Source: Sweltsa coloradensis
Taxonomy: Eukaryota; Arthropoda; Insecta; Plecoptera; Chloroperlidae
Length of the DNA: 64,000 nt
Assembly (NCBI GenBank): GCA_024449915.1
Contig: JAMZAV010000638.1
Coordinates: 62,001 to 126,000, forward strand
Direction of reading: 5' to 3'
Below the pieces are notes generated by a model. The model did no database searches. It was not told the DNA's origin and saw only the letters and a program-made list of their open reading frames with translations. Shown here one piece after another: positions 35,609 through 48,365 of this stretch (the stretch's first letter is position 1; every line of letters starts with the position of its first letter). Made by a program: the position numbers and the translations under genes.

Positions 35609-37594
35609 ATATATTTATATATATTGAAACTGTTTTTTCTTCTAGTTTTGAAAATGTTTTTAGGTTTTTATCTCAACGTGGTGGGTAATGGTGATATGGA
35701 AAAATCCTCATATTTGATAGTGAAATCTGCCTGCTGTAAAGTGATTCAAACCCCATTATTAATATTTATTATGTAGAATAAATCAGAAGGTTTCAAATTG
35801 GTAAGAGAGAAAACTATTGGCACCGCAGTAATCGCCATCCGCCACCATCGAGCAGCCGTTACTGCTAAATCAAACAAATCGCAGTGACACAATCACGAAG
35901 AGACTACGCGCATTCACTTTTTTCCAGACATGGTTATATAGAACGACTCTCACGTGTTCATTATATACAAATACAAGAAGAATATAATGTTCTTTGGCTC
36001 ATTTGCTAATAACAAAATTTTGAAAAGAAGTTAACATCAAAGAGAAAGTTTTAAATACTTGTTTTCTTTGACAGAAGGATTTTACGTGGGCTCCTTCCTT
36101 ATCCTTCGTCGATAATAGGTTTCGTTTTTGTTTTTTCTTATGAAATGTTTTTAATGATCACGTATTTGCTTGGCTTCTCTAAATTGATGAAAAAACATGA
36201 CATTCTCTTACATTTTTTTGCTGATTTCTCTAACAAGCAATGCCCTTCCCATGAACTCCAAGTAAGAAGTATATTTGTTCAGAAGCAGAAGAAGTTGTTT
36301 TTTTTCATTACGGGTGCTTGTCTGAAGTAGACTTCCTTCCTTTATATAAGAACGCAAGCGACGGTAACGAACCCAAGACCAGTTGGCTCTAGATAGTTCT
36401 CCGTCCTCTGGCATTGATCTAGCTATACCCCTGTCTTCTGGGCCCAATAACGTCCAGCTGCAGCACGTTTTATGCTCATGCAGTTTTACTTAATAAACCA
36501 CTGTAATATATTTAGCGGCGTCGAGTGAGATGATCCCATATGGAACGAAAGTTAGTTTTACAGATTCACGAAGGGAACTTGAAATGTGAGCCTGACATCT
36601 CAGAAGTGGAAATGCTTCGAGAATATCGAGTCGGATTTAGAACGAATACATTTTCAAATTTCGTGTTAGAGCTTTGGGGTTTGATTTGTTACTTAAGTTT
36701 TGACATCTCCGTGGAAGAGCTTAAAATATTCGTACGTACTATCTATTCGAATAACATTTGCCATTCCTAAAGTAACTGACTAAAGATTTCTAACTAACTT
36801 AATGCACAGGTCTATGTAACGATGATTAATGCCTAAGTGCAATGGATCATCTAGTTTATCACTGCAATGCAATATCAATTCATAATTAATGTATGGATTT
36901 AATTATTTCCCCCCATTAAGAACCTGTTACGGGTTGATTTGGATGCCCGTAAAGTGAATTAATGGCAGTGGCTCTGAGCACATCCACGCAATATTCCCAC
37001 GGCAGTGTTCGCAAAAGTCATTCCAAGATCGATGCGCTATAATGCGGTCCAAGGTAGTAACATGGTAGGAACATGGTGTATGTCTTCATGCTCACATGTC
37101 AGCTAAATAGCGTACATGTCACCATACAGACGAGATTTTTTCTCGATATATTCAGAAACAATCCCATAAATCCAATATAAAATGCGTGTTATTATTAGTC
37201 ACCAAGGTCAACTTAATCTCCTAAAGCTCGAAACAAGGTCGTTGCTACCATTTGTACACTGTTAAATATCTATTGATAATCAAATGTGAGACACCATGAA
37301 CAAAAATCACGATACAAACAAACAATCAAATGCACTATGATAATGAGGTAAATCATTACACTATTTAACACCAAGTTAAAATTATTATTATTTTTATGAT
37401 TTAAAAGGCGACTTGCGACAAAAATATACCCTTTTTAGCCAATAAAGCACGTTTTGCAGTGATACCCATAATGGCGGATATGGTTTCCATTAAACGTACG
37501 TACTACCTTACTAGCTTTGTAATGAAAAATGTTTACAATAGTGTCGAACAATAAGACTGAAGTAAAATAAATACTATAAAGTTTTTCTAAAATA
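35609..37594. other. No gene seen; GC-richer patch 36330-36470
   Basis: The patch contains a minus-strand B-box-like GGGTTCGTTACC near 36366-36377 and could be an old SINE head. A 76-codon plus-strand frame at 36540-36770 has no recognised domain. Nothing else. Confidence 0.3.
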
Positions 37595-37697
37595 GCCTCG
37601 TCGTCTCTGTCGGCACCCGAGAGTGAATTTGATCAATATCCCACTGAAAGTAACATCTGTAACTAAGTGGTTAGACTCTAAATATAAATTTATTTAT
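37595..37697 (+). repeat. SINE 3'-end fragment
   Basis: It has CGTCGTCTCTGTCGG, then CCCACTGAAAGTAACATC, TAACTAAGTGGTTAGACTCT and TAAATATAAATTTATTTATT. This is the 3' body and tail of the family at 2806-3266, truncated at the 5' side. Confidence 0.7.
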
Positions 37698-37802
37698 TAA
37701 TGAATCCAATGAATAATTTCTTCTTCGGAGCTAGAACCCAATTCCCTATGAGTGAAAGAGCGCTCCATCTTCTCATGTCCACTCTGGCGGCGAACGCTGG
37801 AA

Positions 37803-37846
37803 ACGCGCTAGTGAGGATAGAATCTACACATGCTATCCTCGCGCGT
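37803..37846 (+). other. Bulged hairpin with 14-bp stem
   Basis: ACGCGC, a TAGT bulge and GAGGATAG pair with CTATCCTC and GCGCGT across a 12-nt loop. It lies inside a GC-richer stretch (37755-37850) that also holds AGAGCGCTC. It could be structured RNA or an operator-like palindrome. Confidence 0.5.
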
Positions 37847-38253
37847 AAGAAATTAACTTATTGTGATGTTCTATCGCGCACACAACAAACAGCACCTACA
37901 TGGAATCTAGTCTTCAACATCATATTTTAAGAGAAACATAATTCATTCCGTAAAAAATGCATTGGAGACACTGAAAACGTAATCAAACGCCGACTGGTTA
38001 ACCAACTATACCTACTGTTATTTTGTTAGTTACACATTTCGTACGTTGAATATTATCTGTCCACAATCCACCTACCCACTTGCCATTAGAGTGTATATTT
38101 GCTGAAGCCACTTATTGGAAGATAAGTGACTGAACACATGCACTGATTCGTTATTTCGTGTAAGGAATTTACAAGAAATTAAGGAAACAAAACACATTCC
38201 CTCTCACTTAGGTAATTCAGACAGATCTTAATAAAGAGTGGTCTTCATATTAA
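37847..38253. other. No gene seen
   Basis: AT-rich spacer before Helitron-like copy G. Confidence 0.35.
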
Positions 38254-38895
38254 TTGGATGAGCGTAGCGAGCGTAGCGAGCGAAGCGAAGATTCCATTTC
38301 ACTACACTGGAGAAAAAAATCCGGAATGTTTTTTTTTTTTTTTTTTTTCTGTATTTTTGTGTGTTTGTTAACACGATTCCGGCTAAACCGATACTCCGAT
38401 TGCGATGAAATTTTATGGAGGCCTTCGAAATCTCTGAACTTAGATCTGCCACGTTTTTGAGCGCAATCGGGAAATTTTTTCTCATAAAAAACGCAATTTT
38501 ACGATCCTTTTCGATTTAAAAAAAAATTCTTCGCCTTATAACACCTACATGCTTTATCCGATTGAATGATTTTTTCACAGAACCTTAATTTTATGAATTT
38601 AATATTCGTGTGAAATTTGAGCATAATCGAAAAATTATTTCTCATGAAAATTGCAATTTTACGATTTTTTTTTTTAAAATTACGATTAATTAAAAAATTA
38701 AGTTAATTTTTTATTTAATTTAGTTTAATTAAAAAAATTAAGTTAATTTTTTATTTAATTTAATTTAATTAAAAAAAATCTTCGACTAAGTAATGAATTT
38801 TTCACAGAACAACAGAAAATCCGCGTATCACATGGCAGCTCAATGCACCATATACGCTCATCCAACAACGCGGCGGGACTTAAGCGTTTTCCTAG
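38254..38895 (+). mobile_element. Helitron-like element, copy G
   Basis: It starts TTGGATGAGCGTAGCGAGC and ends CGCTCATCCAAC, hairpin AACGC..GCGTT with loop GGCGGGACTTAA, TTC and CTAG. Flanks are A and T. It has one 185-bp module and about one and a half 165-bp modules. An AT-rich segment near 38680-38770 contains two direct copies of about 45 bp (AAAAAATTAAGTTAATTTTT). Confidence 0.85.
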
Positions 38896-38929
38896 TATAT
38901 TAAATTCATACCTAGTTGGTAAGACTACT

Positions 38930-39080
38930 TCATTTTTGGCTTAAAACAATCAGTAGTCCTAGATTTTATCACAATAAATGGGCTAAGTCCAGATTTACAA
39001 AACCCAACCTTGGCCGGGGATCGAACCCATGCCTCCCAAAAGACCACCGAGACCGCGGTAGTGTATTTGTTGCTGAATTA
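38930..39080 (-). mobile_element. SINE head fragment
   Basis: On the minus strand GGTCTCGGTGGTC, GGGTTCGATCCCC (B box) and AATCTGGACTTAGCCCAT follow the head and early body of the SINE at 2806-3266. It sits 35 bp beyond Helitron-like copy G. A plus-strand B-box-like GGGTTCAATTCC at about 39177 may be a second head in opposite orientation. Confidence 0.55.
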
Positions 39081-39189
39081 TTGGTGCATTTTGTATTATA
39101 ATATAGTGAATATCAAATTCTTATTAAATCACCACTCCCAGTTATATAGTCCGCGCCCGGCCAGAGGGAGACCATGGGTTCAATTCCTG

Positions 39190-40867
39190 TTTTTGTTTAT
39201 AGTATTTATATTGGTATTTTCGTTATCACAATAAAACAATCAAATCCCCTCAAGAGTGGGTGAATAAGGTTTAAAAAATTTACGTATTGCATTTTAATAC
39301 CTCGGCTACCATGATTCCGAGAAAATTAAGCACAAGACCATGTTGACAATTGTTATTCCCAATGTTCTTTTATATTGGTGTTTTGTCCAGTAATTTTTTA
39401 TTTTGCATTCTAATAATTTAGGAACGCATAATGTTTATTGTTTACTGCTTTATTGTCTTCACTCTTCACAAAGCTTGAGTGGCTTTATTGTTGTTGCTTG
39501 AATTGAAACGCTGTGTGCTACTCTAATATTGCATTACATTCCTATTATAGATTATAGAACATAAACTAAATATTTTGCTTTGATATTAATAAATTTAGTC
39601 ATTATATTGATATTATTTCAAAGTATGTTGGACTCTGTAACGTTGTACTCTGGAATAATACTACGGCCACAAAAATAAGCGGTCTATATCATTGTCTACG
39701 TTCACAGGCGCCCAACAGACTATATCCGGAGGTATTTTAATTATATAAATGCTGATATAAATCTATATAAATACTAGAAATACTTTTAAATAAATAAATA
39801 CTAGATTTTGAATTCATAATGAGCCACATGATACCTATTCTATTCCCTCAAAACCTTATATATTTACACTGTGCTTGTGTAGGATCATATGGGTGTTTAC
39901 AAAGGTATCCTCACTCGGCGGCCATGACGGTGCTACGCCCCCGCGACACTAGCGCATTCTCTAGGTGATTTGAGTCCTCTATACTTTCCGACCGTATGAG
40001 CTACCACTATCAGTGTATTAGAGAGGTGTATATTTTTCGAATGCCGTCTTCCACCCTCACTTGCGATATATAATTCACCTGAGCCGATATTTGACAGTGG
40101 ATTTAATCAAATGTATAATACGTAATTTCTACGAGTAAAATGGCGTGCATATCAATATTTGAAATTGCATCTTTTACCAATGCAACAATAAAAAATAAAA
40201 ATAAAAAATGTTTGTGGCCCAATATTGCCGTGAAATGTTACATAACATACTTCATGTTTGAGCTTTGCAAATGTTGTGATGTTACTTCTAGCTACATTTT
40301 AAAGCCCGCTTTATTGCACGTAATGCAAACGTTGATTACTACGCGGGGATTTGGTTTACAATTCTCTCAAAGTGTGGGGATGGGCAATTTTGTGCCAGCT
40401 AGTAATCCATCAGATAAATGTTTTTGGCATTGTATTTGTCATCGTGTTATGGGATCGTTGGTTTGTAAATGTCTCGTTAATCTGTCGTTACATGGTAGGC
40501 TTGTCCGGCGTATGACTAGAAGCTGTGTTAGGTCGATGACAATCACATGGTCCCAATGAAGACAAATCTTTGGACGCAAATATTCAGCATAGCACGCTGG
40601 AGAGGTCATCATACTATCTATACACTGTCTTTGGATGTACATTCGTACACTGCTTCAGTTTGTTTTTGTAAATTGTTATTATTTATGCGTATAGTATGTA
40701 AAAACGCTATATCATTACGACATTAATATTGTTATAAATGTGTTTTTTATCATTAACTTTTTACAAAAGTAAAACTGTTGTTGATTCTTACTTTTAATTT
40801 CTGCCATCTTCTCCATATTTATACATTACATTAAAATTTTACTATCTTTTTTAATGTTAAGGCTATT
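39190..40867. other. No gene accepted; 139-codon frame considered
   Basis: An ATG frame at 40140-40559 (plus) starts MACISIFEIASFTNAT and is Cys-rich, with no domain that I recognise. The preceding 39890-40050 is CpG-containing. I rate the frame as chance or an unknown exon and do not call it. Confidence 0.3.
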
Positions 40868-41249
40868 CCAGAGCACTCTTACAGAAATTTTAAAAGTCAA
40901 AATATATGGCTGAAAGTTGGTTGAATGAAAAAGGAACTCGAAGAAAAAAAAAGCAAACAAATATTTTTGGACAGAACGCATATAAGTTTTGAACCGATGG
41001 GCGAAAAAATCCCTTATACTCGTAGCGGAGACCAATGTGTGTTTAATCAATATAAAAATCATAGATCAAAATTAAGTTTTGCACCTAGAACATTCCTTTT
41101 CTTACTGACCCGAAATTTGGATTTAATGGTGTTTTTAATTGTCCCGTAAAAAACTTTTATTTACATTTTCGTCAAGTTCCTCTTTCTTTCAAACAACTTT
41201 CAGCCATTTTCTTTTAATGACTTTCAAAATTTCGGCATGAGTGTTCTGG
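40868..41249. mobile_element. 382-bp element with long imperfect inverted repeats
   Basis: The left arm (from CCAGAGCACTC, through CAGAAATTTTAAAAGTC and ATGGCTGAAAGTTG, to AGGAACTCGA) pairs with the right arm (TCAAGTTCCTCTTTC, CAACTTTCAGCCAT, GACTTTCAAAATTTC, GAGTGTTCTGG) over about 80 bp with scattered mismatches. The middle, about 200 bp, is AT-rich and non-coding. It may be a fold-back or MITE element; its target duplication is not evident. Confidence 0.7.
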
Positions 41250-41304
41250 TTGGTTGGAGTTTAATATAAAACATAAAGTATTATAATTGAAACTATAGTT
41301 AATT

Positions 41305-41432
41305 ATATATTTTATTATATAGTTAGCTGCAGCTTTTTAGGAATCTAAAGTGAAAAGTCAGAAAATGTTTGGAGGAAGTAGATAAAGAATAATATTTATG
41401 GTGTCAACGTTTGTTATTTTTGATATTGTAAT
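41305..41432 (+). repeat. Direct duplication, copy 1 (empty site for Helitron copy H)
   Basis: It shares AGTTAG.TGCAGCTTTTTAGG, GTCAGAAAATGTTTGGAGG, AGAATAATATTTATGG and GTCAACGTTTGTTATTTT with 41528-41643. It then runs on as TGATATTGTAATT, which in the other copy appears only after Helitron copy H. The repeat offset is 223 bp. Confidence 0.9.
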
Positions 41433-41527
41433 TAAATGTTAATTTAAAAAATTGTTAAGTTAAGATAAAAATGTTAAGGATGTTTGGAAGAGTTAGATAT
41501 AATAACATTAGTGATGTGAACGTTCAC

Positions 41528-41643
41528 ATATATTTTATTACATAGTTAGTTGCAGCTTTTTAGGAATCCAAAGTAAAAAGTCAGAAAATGTTTGGAGGAA
41601 GTAGATAAAGAATAATATTTATGGAGTCAACGTTTGTTATTTT
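41528..41643 (+). repeat. Direct duplication, copy 2, interrupted by Helitron copy H
   Basis: Second copy of the local duplication, differing from copy 1 at a handful of bases. It stops at the Helitron-like insertion and resumes at 42424 with TGATATTGTAATT. Confidence 0.9.
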
Positions 41644-42423
41644 TTGGATGAGCGTAGCGAGCGTAGCGAGCGGAGCGAAGATTCCATTTCACTACACTGG
41701 AGAAAAAAATCCGGAATGTTTTTTTTTTTTTTTTTTTTTTCTGTATTTTTGTCTGTTTGTTAACACGATTCCGGCTAAATTGATAATCCGATTGCGATGA
41801 AATTTTATGGAGGTCTTCGAAATATCTGAACTTAGAACTGACACGTTTTTGAGCACAATCGGAAAATTATTTCTCATCAAAATCGCAATTTTACGATTTT
41901 TTTCGATTTTTAAAAAATTTCTTCGACTTATAACACCTACATGCTTTATCCGATTTTGATGATTTTTTCACAGAACCATAATTTTATGAATTAAGATATT
42001 CTTGTAAAATTTGAGCGCAATCGAAAAAATATTTCTTATAAAAATCGAAATTTTACGTGTTTTTTCTTTTTTAAAACAATTCTTTGACTTTTAACACCTA
42101 CATGCTTTATCCGATTTTGATGATTTTTTCACAGAACCTTAATTTTATGAATTAATATATTCTTGTGAAATTTGAGCACAATCGAATAACTATTTCTTAT
42201 GAAAATCGAAAATTTACGATTTTTTTCTTTTTTAAAATTACGATTAATTAAAAAAATTAAAGATTAAAGTTTATTTTTCATTAAATTTAAATTAATTTTA
42301 AAAAAATCTTCAACTAAGTAATGATTTTTTCACAGAACAACAGAAAATCCATATAACACATGGTAGCTCAATGCACCAATTTCGCTCATCCAACAACGCG
42401 GCGGGACTTAAGCGTTTTCCTAG
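41644..42423 (+). mobile_element. Helitron-like element, copy H, with a resolvable empty site
   Basis: It starts TTGGATGAGCGTAGCGAGC and ends GCTCATCCAAC, hairpin AACGC..GCGTT, TTC, CTAG. Comparison with the duplicated flank at 41305-41432 shows insertion between T and T with no duplicated target bases. It carries one 185-bp module and about three 165-bp modules, each with ACCTACATGCTTTATCCGAT, at about 41937, 42107 and the eroded third. It encodes no protein. Confidence 0.9.
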
Positions 42424-42436
42424 TGATATTGTAATT

Positions 42437-44904
42437 GCCGCCATGTATAATACATAATTTGCAAGGTATAAATAAATAAAAATAAAAATAAATAGTTTAC
42501 AAGTACACAATGTGCGTATCTTGACGGTTGTTCTTTTGAATATAACGTTACATTTATTAAATTTACTGATAGTCAATGTTTTTACGTAAGATGGAGAATT
42601 TCCATCTTTATAACATTTCATATCAAATGGTTACCGTAAAGCAATTGTTTGAAGGTAGTGAGCGTCTAGACGACAAATAAATGCGATCATTTGGTATGAA
42701 ATGATGTTCTTGTTTACGAATAATTGTCTGTAATGTTCTTCAGTAGCATTATGATGTGAATACAGCCAAGCTGCTGCTTACTAATGAACGTTACAGAACT
42801 CCATCTCAAAACAATGCAAACTTGTTCAGTTCAGTTGGCTACAATAATAATCATTCTCATAGTCGGAACAATACAATACTACCCTTGACATATTTGATAC
42901 GTACAACTTTAGAGAGTATAATTTTGGTAGGTCAATGTTATCTCTCTTGTTTGTTCTTTCTAAAAATGTCGTATACAGCGTCACTCTCGCGTGTTTTAAA
43001 CAAGAATGCAATCGAGTGTTCGTATAATAGTCAATGTTGACAAGAAGTGTGTTTCAGAAAGTGATATAAACAATAATCCACTATACCTCAAGGATAAAAT
43101 CCCATCTGCGATAAAATATCAGTTATTAAATTTATCGAACTTTTTGTAATGTTCTGTGAATTTAGAAGTATTTTTGTAGACGACCGTGATATCTTAATCG
43201 TATCATTACAAAATTATGTTTTGAATATAATGAACTAAAATGTGAAGTGTTTACAATTTTAATCCCATTTTGGATTAGCACTTCTGTTACAAAAGTAACA
43301 CTTCAAATTGAAAATCCATTGACTTGTTAAAAGTTACACATACTTAAAGTTGTTCGACTCATCAACCCTGGTTGTTTACTACTTTAGATTTAGACTGGCA
43401 GTATTATGTTTATGTTTATAATTTCTTCACCGGAGTTTTGTTGCTATGGAAACGACATTGCTTTATTTGTTAAATTCAAGTTGCCTTATTTAACGGCATT
43501 GTGCTTAATTCAAAAGGTGTTAGATCGATATACATGGAGTATATGAAGAATCCTTAAATTTTTGAATGGCTACAAAGAAGAAGCTCAGTAAGCTTTGCTT
43601 TGTGCAAGCTTTATTGCTCTTTATCACGTAAGCAATACAAACTCTGATGCCTGCTGCGAGTTACTTAGCTATAAATCCTCGAATACTCTGTTACAAACGG
43701 AGCTTCTTGTATTAGGTTGCTTCTACGCCCAAGCCTCTACAACTTATCACACGGCACAGCACGGAAGACGGATCTCAAGCAAATTATCTGTATCAAAAAT
43801 ATATCACAAAATAAAGTAAAAAGTACTATACTTTCCACACGTCGCCATTTTAAGTGCTCGGTTTCTGGTGTTACTCCCATGCATATTGCCGTGCAAACAC
43901 ATCGAAACGTCGATCAAACAATAACCCACGTGACGTTTATACCGAAACTTCGAGTTCTTTAAGATATCTACCGGCCAAAAACACTTCAGATACTTTTTAA
44001 GGAAGCATACGTTTATATTGTTACAATTTAACTAAACATGAAAGCTTGTAGTTAAGAGAACTAATGACCATACACCTTATACTTTAGATATAAAAGTACT
44101 GATATGGTCTCGCATTTTATCAGAATAAGTAACTTTGATTTAATGCCATACTAATTAGATGATGAAACGATGCCAGTCTGTCCTAGTATTTAACTTGCAT
44201 GGCTAGCTGTTATTTATCGAATATTACCAACACGCAAAGGAAAGAGATGGTTGAAGTGTATCTTACAACGAACAATCGAACCTAATTCAGCACTCAAATC
44301 TTGAGGTATATTTACCTACTGTCAGTTTATTCAACATCTTAATGGTTTGTTTTCTTCGGTAAATAGTCAATGACTGCCTGTTCGTGTTCTAAACGTTCTG
44401 TCGCTGCATTACCTCTATTATTAAGCGTCATGCTTAATCTATCCCTGTCTTTATATTGCGTGCACGATTTGTGGCGAGATACTAGTATAGTGTCGTGGTC
44501 GTCTTAAAAACGGTGACAAATTTATAATGGAGAATGATTGGTCAATTTATATTTCCACTTCTACTGTGTGGAAATGAATGCTTTTCAGTTGTATTGTGCA
44601 GCGTTTAGGCTCGAGCAAGGCTCTAAATAATGTTACTTCACTACTTGAGACTGGTTGCAAGGCGCAGTATGTTAGGGTTCAAGCACTCCATCACGCACTT
44701 TATCACAAGCGAAACGTTTATCCAAATGTATCAAGATAATTAATTACTTTTGAATCAATGTCAATATGTTAATAATCTCTCATATATGGGATTTACTTGG
44801 AATTAGCTAATTATTTTGAATGTTATTGTCATATATTATTATTGAAGAAAACATATGTATCACCAAGTAATCTGAATATTTTATATTTTTTACAAATAAA
44901 CAAA
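42437..44904. other. No gene seen
   Basis: About 2.4 kb of AT-rich DNA with short frames only; those at 42756-43040 and 43595-43819 have no recognisable domain. No repeats were paired. Confidence 0.4.
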
Positions 44905-44990
44905 TTCGTATTTAGAGGCTATACCCACTCAGGAACGTACTGATTTTCAGCGGGGGAAATTAAATTTAAAGCAGATTAAGCCATGCAACC
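44905..44990 (-). repeat. SINE 3'-tail fragment
   Basis: On the minus strand CCCCCGCTGAAAATCAGTAC, GAGTGGGTATAGCCTCTAAA and TTTGTTTATTTG reproduce the tail order of the SINE at 2806-3266. Confidence 0.6.
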
Positions 44991-46532
44991 ATGTTGGAAA
45001 TGGAATTGTCTTGAACTTTGAACACAATGTTTTTATATATTTTATTTGAAATGTTATCGATTCTTCATCACATTGCACTCATAATAAATTAAAAAATATA
45101 TTTAAGAATAAGAGCAATCAAAAAAGCAAAAACGATGTTCAATTATCAATTTCGCAACCACAACTTTACTGTAGGTTTGATATTATTGTGATAATACTCA
45201 CGAGAGACATTATCTATCCGTAAAGCCAATTTTACGAGCACATGCATTTATCGTTAAACGAGCCTATATTTATCTATCGTAAAGTGGCAAATAAAATGCC
45301 AGTCTCGAATCACTTTATGAAAAATAAAAACCAAATAACGTTTTAATGCCTTGATGATGATAACTACGCAATGTGGAGCAGAGAAAGATTACTAAAAATA
45401 GCAGAAACTTCCATAAACTCAAGTAATTTTGATTAGTTGAATTATTCCTATTATCTTGTTGATATAATATGACCATATTTTTGTTTAGGGGTAAAACTCT
45501 ATTCAGCATTGCATGTTACAGGGATTGAATTCACGATATACGGTTCGAGCTACCGCGTAATATCAACGAACTACTTCTATAAGTACATGACGTAACTAGT
45601 TCAAACCAAAGTACTACGATATAATATGGTAAAATACCTAAGTTTCTGATATGAGACGGAATTTTATGGATTTGTTTTTGATCGATTCTGATTGGCTCTG
45701 ATTGATGCCCTCACATTGTGTGAAATCATTTCCATTTTTATTGCTAAAATATGTTGGCTTAAAATCTTATGTTTGGTCAGATATATGAAGCAAACGTCTA
45801 ATAAAAGCCTGTTTCGTCTGAACAACTTATACAGAACACTTGCGAGCGTTAAAAGGAATCGAATATGCTGAAGCGAAGGGGAGTTTAAGAGCTCAGTTTT
45901 CTGTTATTTTGTTCAATTGTTAAAATATTATTCAAAATATTTCCCGTGAACAATAATAAAATATCAATCTATCGAATTTATTCAAACTGCCATTATTTTG
46001 TATCGAATATGCGTATGAATCAATTTGAATGCAAATGTTTCTATTGTTAATCTTTAGATAAACGCCTGGACCCCCCCTTTTTCTTTTACTTTCGGGACTT
46101 ATGTCTCGCAATGATTGTTTCAAGGCTAATTATTTACAACCAAGTGTTGATATAAATAGAAAGGTTCTTCATTATCGTTCCTGCGAAATTTGCCAAAAGT
46201 TACCGTTGATGTGCAATCGTCTGAAAGCGGCGAGCTGCAGCGTGCACTTTCCCGCTCTAGCCTCAACGACGCCTAAAAATCAATTTGTATTCGTGCGAAG
46301 ACATTTAATCACTTATTTGCCAAGTTGCGTGATTTTTTCCCTCTACTTCAGAAAAGAAATCTCCAAATGGCAACCAAATGAGATCTTGATCGTGTTGTTA
46401 AAACAAAGAGAACATGCAACATTGAATTACATAAGTGCACGTCATTACTACGTTTAGGGCGACGTGATAGAATACACACGCACTTGTTGAATCCGACAAC
46501 AAAGTTGAACAAAGAGACGGGCTTACATGCAA
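44991..46532. other. No gene accepted; 118-codon frame considered
   Basis: An ATG frame at 46101-46457 (plus) starts MSRNDCFKANYLQPSVD and is moderately protein-like, with several Cys. I see no known domain and no splice context. The remainder is AT-rich. Confidence 0.3.
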
Positions 46533-46609
46533 CCCAAGTAGCACAGAAAATGAGTGCGCTTATGGGCCATCAGCGGCAAAGTGATGGCAAAGTTTTGCGT
46601 TGATGGGCC

Positions 46610-46791
46610 GCCTATGGCCCATAAGCACACAACCGACAGTCGGCGTACAGTAGGCGGCCCTCCTATGGCCCATAAGCACACAACCGACAGGCGGCGAACA
46701 GTAGGCGGCCCGCCTATGGCCCATAAGCACACAACCGACAGGCGGCGAACAGTAGGCGGCCCGCCTATGGCCCATAAGCACACAACCGACG
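46610..46791. repeat. 51-bp tandem repeat, 3.6 units
   Basis: Units begin at 46610, 46661, 46712 and 46763 with (G/T)CCTATGGCCCATAAGCAC and continue to CAGTAGGCGGCC. Because 51 is a multiple of 3, several frames stay open on both strands and give 17-residue peptide repeats such as PPMAHKHTTDRRRTVGG. These frames are by-products. Confidence 0.95.
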
Positions 46792-48365
46792 GGAATCTAA
46801 TGAGAGTATATAACACATTAGATGATGGATTTAAAAGAATAATTTAATTGTCAATTTCATCATGTTTTGCTAATCATTCTCGCTCTTCTTCGTCGATGTG
46901 AGGAATATTGACGCTCTCACATTCAAGGTATATCATTTTAGTATCATTTAAACTTATTATTTGAACATGTTGAAGAGAATCAGAGAGAGCATAGCCCCAT
47001 AGCAAGAATGCCTGATTCCCTTCATTAAAACTAATCAAAATAACTTAATGTTATTTGAAAACAAAGGATAAAATAGTCAATAAATTAACAATGTTATAAT
47101 ATATTATGATATATCATTCCGATACCGAATACTCCAAGTAGGGTTTCCAAAATAATACTTTGATTATTGCATTCAATCGACATAATTTTTAAATTAATTT
47201 CAAACATGTTTATAAATACGGTAATAAATTTCATTGCAATATGCGAAATTAATCCGCTGTCGATAATGCTGTCACGTATCTATAATATGCCTTTGCACTT
47301 GCCGTTTCGTAGTGCGAATTTCACATACTTGACGCAGATGGAAGAAAACGAAAAATCTCTTTTAATAGAAATATATTCATTATAAATAAATAATATGTCA
47401 TATTTTATGTTTGTAGAACTACAGCAAATAAATCGGCCTAATTATTATTTAAAATTTTCCTAAATCTTATTTTATTAATAATATGATCATATTATGACAT
47501 TGCCAAAACTATTTGTTATTTATTTTTGGGTTGAGCAGTACGCCCAGTATAGACGATTATAGTAAAAATTATGACACGTTTATCCCAGACATAATTATTC
47601 CAGCTAGTAATTTTTTTGTTGAAAGGCAGATTTTTTTCAATTTGTAACACTTACTCTTGTCTACAAACTGACATACTTGAAAATTGCACTTTCGAATTTT
47701 TTCTTCCGCCGGTACGAATAGGTGGAAGAAAAGTGCAAGATATTAACGACAAATCTTTTCCAAGTAGGGCCTAATAGAAATAAAAATCATCCTTCAAACC
47801 AAAATTTATGAGCAGGGATATATCCGGGATATACTTAATTAATTTCTCTGTAATTACTATTAATCCCAAAAATAAAAATAAAATGTTTTGAAAATGTCAG
47901 ATGATCATAATTGATAAACTATATCCGTTTTTTTGTTTTAGGTTATACAAAAAAAAATGGCCGATAGGGAATATTTGGTGTAGGCCTATATCAAAGTAGG
48001 GAGAGAGGCTTAAATTTAGCGATTACTTTACTGTCTGTCCGTCTGCCCGTGTGTGACTGGTAAAAATAATAATAAATGCAAATCCAATCTGAGCTCCTAA
48101 TCGCTTTCCGTCAATTTAATTCATACCATTTAGATATATGGGCATGATTCTCTTTGGTCAATTTAAATATGAACAAGAGTAGGCCTACGCTTAAAACAAC
48201 TCAATTTGAATACATATATTATTGAATCTAAAGTTTGATGAACAACCTGAGATGGCATTTATTTAGTTTCCATGTAAACAAGGTACGAAATGTTGAACAA
48301 GACGTTCCACAATGCATACACGCTGGGTACATCTTCATAAGGTAGCTGGCGCGTGTTTCTGGCAG

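Noticed and set aside
40140..40559. 139-codon ATG frame
   Set aside because: Cys-rich low-information translation, no recognised family, overlapping frame on the other strand.
46610..46791. CRISPR-like array
   Set aside because: Units are contiguous with no unique spacers, and the DNA is animal-like; it is a minisatellite.
46554..46847. Repetitive His/Thr/Arg protein of 97 residues
   Set aside because: It is the translation of the 51-bp tandem repeat, open in several frames on both strands.
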